Of a stretch of 64,000 bases of DNA, positions 1 to 7,929 are shown piece by piece. This stretch comes from Eubacterium plexicaudatum ASF492 (GTDB lineage Bacteria > Bacillota > Clostridia > Lachnospirales > Lachnospiraceae): assembly GCF_000364225.2 (NCBI RefSeq), contig NZ_AQFT02000001.1, positions 2,232,001-2,296,000 of the forward strand. The letters are read 5' to 3'. The notes below the pieces were generated by a model. That model had not been told where the DNA came from. It worked only from the letters and a program-made list of their open reading frames with translations, and did not search any database. Position 1 is the stretch's first letter; each line of letters begins with the position of its first letter. Made by a program: the position numbers and the translations under genes.

Positions 1-568
1 CCCGTCAAACCTCTAAATCAGTGCTTTTTTTCTTTGCCTTGCCCTTTGCTTTTTTGGCTCGGCTTCCTTTGCTTTCGGTGGTTCTGCTTTCCCTACTGCG
101 TCATGGTATGCGTCAAGCAGCTTTCCAAACTGTGAAGATACCCACGACGCGGCAATCGGCGCACCGTCAGCCTTTGCCACAACAAGGTCATTGTCATAGT
201 AAGGCTTCCCGTCCTTTGCCGCCTGTTCTTTCTGTGCTTCCTGTATGGCAAGCTGTTTGAGGAAGAACGGGCATTTCCCAAACAGTACCCTCCACGCGCT
301 GCATGAGGGCTTTCACCTGTTCCGGCGTGTAGGGGTCGGGTGTCTTGTCGTTCTTTCCAAACTTTGTAAGCGTGTCCTTTGCCGCGTTGGTTTCGATATA
401 GCGGTATTTTCGGGCATGGCTCAACGCCACGCTCAATACGCGCTTTGCCCCGGCTGCGGTGGACGGTTTCAAGCCTTTGTCGATAATCTGCTGAAACATC
501 TTATCTACCATAGCGGGGGTGAGTTGATTAAGGGCAACGCCGCCGATATAGGGGTTGATATAGTTTGC
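1..568 (-). pseudogene. Tyrosine integrase fragment with internal deletion
   Basis: Remnant of a site-specific tyrosine recombinase of a conjugative or phage-like element. The minus strand from about 568 to 262 encodes the core-binding helical domain (…NQLTPAMVDKMFQQ…, …SHARKYRYIETNAA…, …YTPEQVKALM…VWEMPV). Reading then jumps frame near 275 into the late part of the family (…FLKQLAIQEAQKEQ…KPYYDNDLVV…, then …WVSSQFGKLLDAY…). The stretch between, which should hold the first catalytic Arg and Lys, is missing, so this is a real deletion rather than a one-base error. The 5' part is replaced by an IS200 transposase tail and the 3' end runs off the window. It marks the edge of an old integrated element. 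Confidence 0.75.
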
Positions 569-574
569 GTTATA

Positions 575-735
575 TCATGCTTTTCCTGCTCCTGGATATA
601 CTTTTTGATAGTTGCCTCATTAAGTCCTACCGTGCTTACATAATATCCTTCTGCCCAGAAATGATGGTTGCCAAATTTGTATTTCAGGTTTGCATATTTA
701 TCAAATATCATCCGTACGCTTTTCATAAGTAACAC
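575..735 (-). pseudogene. IS200/IS605 TnpA C-terminal fragment
   Basis: Only the last ~50 residues of a Y1 HUH transposase are present. The stretch …KFGNHHFWAEGYYVSTVG… followed by …ATIKKYIQEQEKHD matches the C-terminal helix region that carries the catalytic Tyr in IS200 transposases; the HUH motif is absent. It joins directly to the integrase fragment downstream and overlaps the end of the small gene at 701-871, so the junction is probably an insertion followed by deletion. Confidence 0.7.
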
Positions 736-871
736 CGGATACTCTACATTTCATAGAATTCTTGACACGTTTCCATGCTGTCTTGAACGCCTGAGATAAT
801 GAATATCCGAGTTTATGAAGCTGATTTGCCATAACTGCAACTGCTTTTCGAACTGTATTAATATCTCTCAT
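701..871 (-). CDS. Small basic hypothetical protein (56 aa)
   Basis: The ATG at 871 is preceded by a good ribosome site (AAAGGAGA, about 8 nt away), and the frame MRDINTVRKAVAVMANQLHK… stays open for 56 residues to a TGA at 701. The protein is basic and helical (…SLSQAFKTAWKRVKNSM…). I recall similar short proteins with a longer C-terminus from Clostridia mobile elements but cannot name the family. The last residues run into the IS200 fragment, so the gene may be C-terminally truncated. It is divergent from the gene at 1092 and shares its palindrome-rich upstream region. Confidence 0.5.
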   Translation of the reverse strand: MRDINTVRKAVAVMANQLHKLGYSLSQAFKTAWKRVKNSMKCRVSGVTYEKRTDDI

Positions 872-941
872 GAGAAGCTCTCCTTTCTGATACTCCCAAT
901 TCTTTTAAATTATCTTGTTTGAATCTATAATAATTATATAA

Positions 942-1008
942 GTTATGTACATAACATTCAATTGGCATATTGCATATAGTTATGTACATAATTTTGTTAT
1001 GTACATTA
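942..1008. promoter_or_regulatory. Three palindromic operator-like sites
   Basis: Three copies of a GTTATGTACATAAC-type palindrome lie at about 942-955 (perfect), 980-991 (core TTATGTACATAA) and 996-1008 (one arm degenerate). The third overlaps the -35 box of the promoter for the gene at 1092. That gene encodes a ribbon-helix-helix-like protein, a class that often represses its own promoter through repeated short palindromes. Autoregulation is an inference. Confidence 0.6.
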
Positions 1009-1035
1009 CACTGGCATCATGTTATACTTTATAAT
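1006..1035 (+). promoter_or_regulatory. Sigma-A promoter of the 1092 gene
   Basis: TTACAC at 1006-1011 and TATAAT at 1030-1035 are separated by 18 bp. The -35 overlaps the third palindrome, a layout expected for repression. Confidence 0.5.
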
Positions 1036-1091
1036 GTAATGTGGAATAGTGTCTATTAAAAAGCCCCTGCCGGGCAGAAAGAAGGTGTCTT

Positions 1092-1532
1092 GTGGCTTTA
1101 TCTGAACAAAGGAAAGAGTACCTATATGAATACCAAAAGACTAAATTAAAACGCATTCCTTTAGATGTTACTAAGGAAAAATACGAACAAATCGCTTCTT
1201 CTGCTGCTGCTCAAAACGAAAAAGTAAACGGCTACATTAAAAAAGCTATTGATGAACGCATGAAACGCGACAGACAGGCTCCGTCAGCCACTGCTGCCCA
1301 ATCAGCCACCAAACAGCAGGCTATCCCAGATCAGCTAGCAACATCCTCAACAGCTGCATCCGGGAATACCAGCCAGAAACTACGCAAGCCATTTAGCAAA
1401 GAAGCTGCTGAACAGATCGACACTAACAAACTGCTCAATGATTTCCGGTACCAGCTTGATATCGGCCTTGCATACGGTAATGATGTACTCACCAGACTTT
1501 TAAATGAAGCAAGGCAGCAGTCCGCTAAATAA
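1092..1532 (+). CDS. Ribbon-helix-helix-like DNA-binding protein
   Basis: 146 residues. The first ~55 (…YQKTKLKRIPLDVTKEKYEQI…NEKVNGYIKKAIDERM) have the strand-then-two-helix pattern of an Arc/MetJ-type RHH domain. Residues ~60-100 are an Ala/Ser/Thr/Gln-rich linker, and the C-terminus is a short amphipathic helix (…LLNDFRYQLDIGLAYGNDVL…). Such proteins usually act as dimers on short palindromes, and three palindromes lie directly upstream. The start codon is not ATG-proximal to a strong AGGAGG but is preceded by AGAAAGAAGG. It is followed by a Uma2 gene about 45 bp downstream on the same strand, so the two may be co-transcribed. Target beyond its own promoter is unknown. Confidence 0.6.
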   Translation: MALSEQRKEYLYEYQKTKLKRIPLDVTKEKYEQIASSAAAQNEKVNGYIKKAIDERMKRDRQAPSATAAQSATKQQAIPDQLATSSTAASGNTSQKLRKPFSKEAAEQIDTNKLLNDFRYQLDIGLAYGNDVLTRLLNEARQQSAK

Positions 1533-1576
1533 TCCCGACCATAAAACCTGAATAATTGAAGAAAGGAAGTGTTATT

Positions 1577-2122
1577 ATGCCAGCACTAGCACAAGAAAGA
1601 TTCTATACCATTGATGATATATACGCTTTGCCGGATGGAGAACGTGCGGAACTGATTGACGGCCAGATATACTACATGGCCCCACCCAGCCGCAAACATC
1701 AGACAATAGCCAGGGAACTTTTTACTTCCATAAATTCCTATATCAAATCAAATGACGGGTCCTGTGAGCCGTTTTTTGCCCCATTCGCCGTATTTTTGAA
1801 TGAAGATGATATAAATTACGTTGAACCGGATATTTGTGTGATCTGCGACCATAACAAGCTCACAGATAAAGGCTGTTCCGGCGCTCCGGACTGGATCGTC
1901 GAAATCGTATCACCAGGCAACCGTCCAATGGATTACTACACAAAACTTTTTAAATACCGTACCGCAGGGGTTCGGGAATACTGGATTGTGGATCACGAAA
2001 GAAACCTGGTAATCGTTTATGATTTCCAGAATAACAGCGCCACAAATTTCACTTTTTCTGATGATATTCCCGTCAGTATATACCCTGGGTTCAATATCAA
2101 CCTATCTGCTCTAAATATATAA
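1577..2122 (+). CDS. Uma2-family (DUF820) PD-(D/E)XK nuclease-like protein
   Basis: 181 residues from the ATG at 1577, chosen because GAAAGGAAG lies 7-8 nt upstream (an upstream TTG at 1556 has no site). Conserved Uma2 features are visible: the N-terminal …DGERAELIDGQIY…, the …YVEPDICVICD… strand, …PDWIVEIVSPGN… and …YRTAGVREYWIVD…, which supply the Asp/Glu/Lys-type metal-binding core of the PD-(D/E)XK fold. The biological role of Uma2 proteins is poorly known; they are common near mobile elements. The gene appears complete. Confidence 0.8.
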   Translation: MPALAQERFYTIDDIYALPDGERAELIDGQIYYMAPPSRKHQTIARELFTSINSYIKSNDGSCEPFFAPFAVFLNEDDINYVEPDICVICDHNKLTDKGCSGAPDWIVEIVSPGNRPMDYYTKLFKYRTAGVREYWIVDHERNLVIVYDFQNNSATNFTFSDDIPVSIYPGFNINLSALNI

Positions 2123-2177
2123 ATTGCATATACAGCATTTTTAGGCCAATAAATACCATACCGAAAGGAAGTATTAC

Positions 2178-2402
2178 ATGAGTTACAGAGAACTTGCCCA
2201 CAGTCTTATTGACCAAATACAAGAGAGCCTATTATATTATGTAATTTTATATTTACAGGGTGCAGCAGTCCCAGACGATACACCAAATGCTGAAACATTA
2301 GAAGCAATGGCAGAAGTTGAGGAAATGATTAAAACCGGCAGCGGGCAGCATTTCCAGGGCAACGCAGAAGAATTCTTTTCAATGCTCAATGCGGAGGGAT
2401 GA
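2178..2402 (+). CDS. Antitoxin-like protein of a decayed RelBE/YafQ pair
   Basis: 74 residues, with an AAAGGAAG ribosome site before the ATG. The C-terminal half (…PNAETLEAMAEVEEMI…GNAEEFFSMLN) resembles the C-terminal toxin-wrapping segment of RelB/DinJ-type antitoxins; the N-terminal half (…LAHSLIDQIQESLLYYVILYLQGA…) is helical. Immediately downstream are recognisable remains of a YafQ-like toxin, which supports the assignment. With the toxin dead, this is probably an orphan antitoxin. Confidence 0.55.
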   Translation: MSYRELAHSLIDQIQESLLYYVILYLQGAAVPDDTPNAETLEAMAEVEEMIKTGSGQHFQGNAEEFFSMLNAEG

Positions 2403-2679
2403 CATACTAGAGATAAATGCCATCTCCAAATTTAAAATTTAAAGGGCAGAAAGCGGTGCATTAAACGTGGATATGACATGAACCTGCTGAACAAGGTCGT
2501 AAATACCTTATGCATCCCGAAGCCGTTACCACGGAAACAAAGACCATTTACTTATCTGCAATTATTCAGGCCAGAGGGAATGCCATATTACCCCAGATTG
2601 TCTGCTCGTATACCGCATAGAGGGTAATGCGCTCTATCTTGACAGAACCAGCATCCATGCTGATCTGTTCGGCATATAG
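2402..2679 (+). pseudogene. Decayed YafQ-family mRNA interferase toxin
   Basis: Translating all three forward frames recovers scattered family segments: LEINAISKFK at the start, …RGYDMNLLNKVVNTL… in the middle, and …EGNALYLDRTSIHADLFG at the end, ending in TAG at 2677. The expected initiator ATG (before LEIN) reads ATA, and at least two frameshifts separate the segments. This is more damage than one homopolymer slip, so I call it truly inactive. The position directly after the antitoxin gene is the normal operon order. Confidence 0.65.
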
Positions 2680-2751
2680 GTAAAAGAAAAAGGCGTGTGC
2701 CACTGCTGCACATGCCTTTTAACTATTTATGTAAGTACTCACCTTTTCCAC

Positions 2752-3179
2752 CTAATCTGTCTTTCTGCATACCTCTTTTGTATTTTTACATATTTTTTCA
2801 TCATCAATTCCTGATAAATGTAAAGCCAGCTTCACTATTAACTCATCCCGAATGTCGCTATTTTCTATTTCTCGGACTAGATGTTGCGCATCCTTTTTAT
2901 TTGAATCCGTTGTCAATTCTTTAAAAAATTCCGATATCTTATCATTCGCTTTATTGTTCTAATAGAAAAATAAAGCTGCAACTGCATCTACCACTGAACC
3001 GGATATAATTGCAATCCAATCAACATTGCTTGCGTCAATGCTTTTTCTCATTCCCCAAATAATAACTCCAAATCCTATTATGCATCCCCAAAAACTTAAA
3101 CGAAATGCCCATTTAGACTGTGATAATCTTTGCAAATGATAATGTTCCTTTGCTTTATCTGGAATCCATCCATCGTTTG
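2752..3179 (-). pseudogene. Two-TM protein resembling TRADD-N-associated membrane domain, nonsense-interrupted
   Basis: The minus strand from about 3179 reads …AKEHYHLQRLSQSKWAFRLSF… followed by two hydrophobic segments (…WGCIIGFGVIIWGM… and …WIAIISGSVVDAVAALFF…), then a TAG near 2961, then …NNKANDKISEFFKELTTDSNK… and …ENSDIRDELIVKLALHLSG… to a stop at 2752. The arrangement matches the two-helix membrane domain found with TRADD-N-like modules in predicted bacterial conflict proteins, where a Gln normally sits at the TAG. The N-terminus is also lost. Family assignment is from recall of the pattern only. Confidence 0.45.
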
Positions 3180-3410
3180 ATATAGCAAATTATAATCTCA
3201 GTTTTTATACACTGTCTATAAAAGTGTGCTACAGGAGGCGGCACGTTTTCCTCTTGACCATCCCATGTCATTCCGATATAGTTTTTATGGAACAAAAAAA
3301 GAGAAAGAACAGCCCCTTCCACAGTTCGTTCTTTCTCTCGCATACCAGTGTGCCTGCCTTATACGGGATCATGTCCCTCTCATGAGGCTCCGGCACCACC
3401 GACATATATT

Positions 3411-4010
3411 ATGATAAGAGAAAATTCCCTGTTTTGCAAGCTGGTTCGTATAAAAAGTTCATCAAAGATCCTGTTCGATTCCTTTATGGCCGGATTCCGT
3501 TCGGAACTGCAGGCCTGTCCCTGCTGTGGGTTAAAGGGATCCTGCCGCATCCATGCCTGCTATGGCCGCTCCCTGGTGGACTTTATAGGCGGCACCCAGG
3601 TCCGCCACAGCCTCTGCATCATGCGCCTTATCTGTACCTGTGGCCATACCCATGCCCATGCCATCCTCCCGGACTTCATCATTCCCTACTCCGGCTACGG
3701 CCTGTTCTTCCTTCTACGTGTCCTGGCGGAGTATTTCCTGCGCCTTTCCACTGTGGAAAGGCTATGCGAACGCTTCGGCATCACCCTTTCCCAGCTGCGC
3801 CGGTGGCTGCAGCTCTTTCGGGTGCAGAAGGAAGATTGGCTCGGCGTGCTTTCCTCCATGGAGGTTTCCGGCCTTTCCTTCCTGAAGTCCCTGCTCACGC
3901 AGCCGGCTTATTCGGATTTCGCCTCCGCCTTTGTCCGCCGTTTTACAAAGTCTTTCCTCCAGTCCCATAAAAACCCGGCACTTTACTGCCAGCAGGTGTT
4001 CGGCCCCTGA
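3411..4010 (+). CDS. DUF6431-type zinc-ribbon/HTH protein, probably transposon-associated
   Basis: About 200 residues if started at the ATG at 3411; the frame is open further upstream but that part looks non-coding, and no strong ribosome site decides the start. A Cys-rich N-terminal part (…CPCCGLKGSCRIHACYGRS…, …RLICTCGHTHAHA…) suggests a metal-binding ribbon, followed by a helix-turn-helix-like stretch (…STVERLCERFGITLSQLRRWLQLF…). I recall near-identical proteins in Lachnospiraceae annotated DUF6431, usually near insertion sequences. Function is unknown. GC content is higher than in flanking sequence. Confidence 0.5.
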   Translation: MIRENSLFCKLVRIKSSSKILFDSFMAGFRSELQACPCCGLKGSCRIHACYGRSLVDFIGGTQVRHSLCIMRLICTCGHTHAHAILPDFIIPYSGYGLFFLLRVLAEYFLRLSTVERLCERFGITLSQLRRWLQLFRVQKEDWLGVLSSMEVSGLSFLKSLLTQPAYSDFASAFVRRFTKSFLQSHKNPALYCQQVFGP

Positions 4011-4619
4011 CCCTTTTTCCGTCGGCCACACGCCACGGGTATGGCTTCCCTCCCTTCTCTCCTGCATAATGCTGGAAAATGCAGTTCCGGTATGCCTCAT
4101 GGTAGAGGGCAAGGAAGTAAAACGGTACCGGAATATCGAACTTCCGGAGACATTCCCTGAGCCGAGGGCAAAAGTAACCTGCGCAGAAAAGGCAGCCGCC
4201 AAAGCGCAGAAGATCACCTGTTGGAAACGTGCGCCGCCAGGCGCACTATTGAAGGTGTTGACATCGGCCGGTCACCGAACCCGTATCCAAAAAAGGAACC
4301 ATTAAAAAATTCGATTATCCGTCCGTTTATCTGAAATACCACAACGTTTACTTTTCCACAACTCCTGACCGGTCCCGGGCAGTCAGCGGCGTCGCCTGTC
4401 ATGATACGACATCCTTTGCAGCTTATGAGCAGGTAAACCTTTTGACCGAAATATCTATCTATTTTCCAAAACAAACTTCGTTATAAATAATATTTTGCTC
4501 ATTTATAATCAAATCAGGAACAATCATAGGATTCGGCACGTCCGATGGTTGTCGAAAAAACCATTCCGGCAGGTGCAGAGTCGTTCTGAAAGCCGTTAAG
4601 TAAATGCTATTAGGTACGA
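4011..4619. other. No supported gene
   Basis: Short open frames exist on both strands but none has a ribosome site or a pattern I recognise. A forward stretch near 4069-4215 (…MLENAVPVCLMVEGKEVKRYRNIELPE…) may be a remnant of an unidentified gene. Confidence 0.4.
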
Positions 4620-7145
4620 TCAGTCTTCTCCTTTTTGCAGGCGTTCCATCACATCCGCCTTCTGTGTCCACCTGTAAACGAGTACCGGCACTGTCATACA
4701 CAAAGCAACGGACACCGCAAACAGTACAAAGGTGCTCAGCAGTGGAATTTCATACGATACACTTCCGGCCAGTCCCTGAAATACGACGATACTGAACGGC
4801 ACGCCCAGTGCGAGCGACAAGGCAAGTGACATGACACCGTAACCCGTACCTTCCATCCATAACATCCTGCATATCTGTCTGACGGTCATACCGATGCTTT
4901 CCAACATGGCAAGTTCTCTGGCACGGTTTTGAATGCCAGCCACCATCAGATTGACATAGTTTAGCAGCGCCAGAACTGCCATAATACCTCCGATGCCGTA
5001 TCCAAGCGCTTTGATCCTGAATTCCGTATCCAGCATAGACGCATAGACATCCAGCTTAGATGAAAACGTAACCTTTTTTTCCTCCGCAAAAACCGCTCTT
5101 ACCGCTTCTTCGGTTGCTTTCGAATAAGGCTGCTTATAATCAATCTCAATCAGCTCCACGAACGTCTCTCCAAGCAGTTTTTCCGCAAATGCTTCACTGA
5201 CAATCAGCTGCGGCGTATAACCTCCGGAAAAGTATCTCGGATCGTCTCCCAGCTTTCCAACGGCTGCAATCCGCACACTGTATTCCATATCCGGTTCAAT
5301 TCCCTGCGGCAGCAAAAAGCGGACGGTTTTTCCTGCCATGTCAAAATCTCCCGGTGCAAAGATCTGCTCTGTCGTCACTGCCGTTTCCCCGTTTTCAAAC
5401 GCCTGTCTGTCCAGTACGAATCCAAGGCTTTCATTTAATTTGTCAAATCCTGCCTCATCAATGCCAATAAGCCTTGTCCCGAACATCTGTCGTACCCAGC
5501 TGTCCGTTTCATCCGCCTGATAACGGCCGATATCCGTCTCATAATCGCCGGGGCTGTTCTGTGATGCGTAAAGCGCCTTGTAATAGTCTGCGAACACCTC
5601 TTCCTGCCATGGAATCCACACTTCCGCAGAAGATACGCTTCGGATGGTTTCAACTCCTTCCAATGCGGTCAGCTCTGCCATGATTTCTTTTGTAAAAATC
5701 TGCCTTTCCCTGTTCCGCAGCGTCGTCTGATTTAAAATCTGGACATCACTGCCGCCTCTTTCCTCCAATATATGTTTTGCATCATTTCCATAAATGACAA
5801 CATTTACCGTAAAAAAAACCGCTACGGACACGGCGGACGATAAAAAGATTACAACTGCCTGCTTTTTGTCACGAAACATATTTTGAAACGCCATCGCAGG
5901 CAAAGTCCCGGTCTCCCGTCCGCGCGTCTTTCCCTGCATGTTTCCTTTTGCTTTTACGGCCTGATAGCGCATCGCTTCGATCGGAGACGCCTCTGCGGCA
6001 ATCTTTGCAGGCTTGCCGCAGCTGACCAGATTTACCAGAAGGGTAAAAAGTCCCGCCGCCAGAAACGTTGCCGGCCCTACCGGCACAACCTGTTCTTTTT
6101 CATATGCGCCCTCAAGAGCAAACAGTATTTCAGGCACCACTGTTTTTGATACAAACACAGCTCCTGCAATTCCTGCTGCAATTCCCATAACGGCATTCCA
6201 AAGAGCCTGCCGGTATACAATTCCCCTTAGCTGCAAACCGGTTGTGCCGATCGTTTTCAGCTGGCCGTAATAGCGGATATTTTTTGCAATTGACAGATAC
6301 ATCACATTGTAGACAAATAAATAAGCGCTGGCCAAAACCATAAAAAGCATTGCTGCCAGAGCAGCCATAATTTTGCAGAAACGCACAACCGCACTATGAT
6401 CGGCGGATATTCTCTGCGTACCGGATATGCCGACAGCCTGGTTCATTTCGGCAATGTCTTTTGGTAAATACAGCGGATTCACAAGTGATATGCGAAGCGC
6501 TCCCCGTCCCATGTCTGTCTGCTTTACACCCGAAGCATCGAAAAAAGCTTTGGACACATATCCTTTTTCTTTTCCCGTATAATCCAAAAACCAGCCGCAT
6601 AATGTAAATTCCCTGACCATAACTCCGCTGTCATCCTTCGCCAGCGTGTGATACGTAAGCTGCAGCTTCATCCCGATCTGCGGCTGCGTCACATGCATCG
6701 CAGACAGCAGCGCCTGACTGAGCATCAGCTCATCTTCCTGCTGCGGATAATGCCCGGTATAAGACTCCAGCGCAGGCATGGTCTGCTTCTCCCAGCATAC
6801 CGCATCCAGCCAGAAAAAATCAGCTTCATCGATTGCCCGATCTTCAAACTGTTCTACCTCCATACATGCAACGCTCATGCCCGCATGCTTTACCTTTTCC
6901 ATTGCCCGCACGATTTCTATCTGTTCCTGTGTCGGTTCACCCAGCGAAATATCGTAATCGATTCCCTGCATCCGCAGCTGCCGTTCCGTCAGCGTATGCC
7001 AGTAAGCGGAGCCGGTCGCAGCCATAACCGCAATTAAAAAAGAAGCCATACCGACCGCAATGACAAAAAACACATTTCGCTTCTTTTCCGCTTTGTAAGT
7101 CATCCACGCCAGTTCCCGTACTACCTGTCTGTTATTTACTTTCAT
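4620..7145 (-). CDS. FtsX-family ABC transporter permease
   Basis: About 841 residues from the ATG at 7145, preferred over an upstream start because AGAGGTGG lies 8 nt before it. It has the two-module MacB/FtsX layout: an N-terminal TM helix (…VFFVIAVGMASFLIAVMAA…), an extracytoplasmic domain, three TM helices near residues 255-400, a second membrane block starting …QAVVIFLSSAVSVAVFFTVNVVIYG…, a long extracytoplasmic loop (~470-680) and a last three-TM block (…YGIGGIMAVLALLNYVNLMVAG…). The cytoplasmic segment …NRARELAMLESIGMTVRQI… is the conserved coupling region. It would move peptides or lipophilic compounds, or transmit mechanical force, together with the ATPase gene just upstream. The neighbouring two-component genes suggest induction by an envelope stress or antimicrobial. 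Confidence 0.85.
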   Translation of the reverse strand: MKVNNRQVVRELAWMTYKAEKKRNVFFVIAVGMASFLIAVMAATGSAYWHTLTERQLRMQGIDYDISLGEPTQEQIEIVRAMEKVKHAGMSVACMEVEQFEDRAIDEADFFWLDAVCWEKQTMPALESYTGHYPQQEDELMLSQALLSAMHVTQPQIGMKLQLTYHTLAKDDSGVMVREFTLCGWFLDYTGKEKGYVSKAFFDASGVKQTDMGRGALRISLVNPLYLPKDIAEMNQAVGISGTQRISADHSAVVRFCKIMAALAAMLFMVLASAYLFVYNVMYLSIAKNIRYYGQLKTIGTTGLQLRGIVYRQALWNAVMGIAAGIAGAVFVSKTVVPEILFALEGAYEKEQVVPVGPATFLAAGLFTLLVNLVSCGKPAKIAAEASPIEAMRYQAVKAKGNMQGKTRGRETGTLPAMAFQNMFRDKKQAVVIFLSSAVSVAVFFTVNVVIYGNDAKHILEERGGSDVQILNQTTLRNRERQIFTKEIMAELTALEGVETIRSVSSAEVWIPWQEEVFADYYKALYASQNSPGDYETDIGRYQADETDSWVRQMFGTRLIGIDEAGFDKLNESLGFVLDRQAFENGETAVTTEQIFAPGDFDMAGKTVRFLLPQGIEPDMEYSVRIAAVGKLGDDPRYFSGGYTPQLIVSEAFAEKLLGETFVELIEIDYKQPYSKATEEAVRAVFAEEKKVTFSSKLDVYASMLDTEFRIKALGYGIGGIMAVLALLNYVNLMVAGIQNRARELAMLESIGMTVRQICRMLWMEGTGYGVMSLALSLALGVPFSIVVFQGLAGSVSYEIPLLSTFVLFAVSVALCMTVPVLVYRWTQKADVMERLQKGED

Positions 7146-7170
7146 CAAAACAACCACCTCTGCCTTCTTT

Positions 7171-7847
7171 TCACATGGATTCCCGGCTGCAGACTTTACC
7201 ATCCTCAATCCTTATGATTCTGCCTGCCATCTGCGCGATTTCTTCATTATGCGTAATCATTACAACGGTTTGCGCCAGACTTTCACTGCTTGTACGAATA
7301 AGTCCGATCACATCCTGCCCGGTACGGCTGTCCAGATTTCCGGTCGGCTCGTCTGCCAGAAGAATCGCCGGCTTAGCTGCCAGCGCTCTTGCAAGCGCTA
7401 CCCGCTACTGCTGTCCGCCGGACAGCTGGCCCGGCATTGCATATTTTTTTCTTTTAATCCAAGCATCGAAATCAACCCGTCCACAAAATTCCGGTCCGGA
7501 CGTATCCCGTCCAGACGTATCGGCAGCACAATGTTTTCCCATACGTTCATCAGCGGAAGCAGGTTGTAATTCTGAAAGACAAATCCGATATTTCTGCGGC
7601 GAAAAATCGTCAGTTCATCTTTTTTCATGCCGGATATGTCATTGCCATCCACAATCACCCTGCCCGCCGTCGGCGTATCCAGTCCGCCCAGCATATGCAA
7701 AAGCGTAGACTTTCCGCTTCCGGATGTCCCTACGACAGCGACAAATTCACCGCTGTTTACGGAGATCGTAACGCCGTCCAGCGCTTTTACCTGTGTCTGA
7801 CCTGTTCCATAATACTTTTTCAGATTTTCTGTTGCTAAAATACTCAT
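7171..7847 (-). pseudogene. MacB/LolD-type ABC ATPase, frameshifted and nonsense-interrupted
   Basis: Start ATG at 7847 has AGGAGGTG 5 nt upstream. Walker A (GTSGSGKST), the Q-loop (…GFVFQNYNLLPLM…), Walker B (ILLADEPTGNLD) and the H-loop (…VVMITHNEEIA…) are all present, so the protein was a normal ~225-residue exporter ATPase paired with the permease downstream. Two lesions occur at the signature motif: a missing A in the run at 7444-7450, and a TAG at 7405-7407 in place of the third Gln of the SGGQQQR motif. The first fits the window-wide homopolymer pattern; the second is a base substitution. If both are real the exporter lacks its motor. Confidence 0.8.
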
Positions 7848-7858
7848 ATGTACACCTC

Positions 7859-7905
7859 CTACGATCCTATCGTAGCAAAAAAATCTTACTGAAATCTTTC
7901 TGAAA
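7859..7905 (-). promoter_or_regulatory. Tandem 11-bp repeats and inverted repeat upstream of the ABC exporter
   Basis: On the minus strand TTTCAGAAAGA (7895-7905) is followed without gap by TTTCAGTAAGA (7884-7894). Head-to-tail repeats with an 11-bp period are the usual operator form for OmpR/PhoB-type regulators, and such a regulator is encoded next door. Between the repeats and the ribosome site lies a perfect inverted repeat, CTACGAT-CCT-ATCGTAG (7859-7875), which would fold in the leader RNA or serve as a second protein site. Confidence 0.6.
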
Positions 7906-7929
7906 CATGACATATTTGACATGATATAT

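Noticed and set aside
3434..3970. Long Pro/His-rich frame overlapping the DUF6431 gene
   Set aside because: Shadow frame; its odd composition and lack of ribosome site fit an out-of-frame reading.
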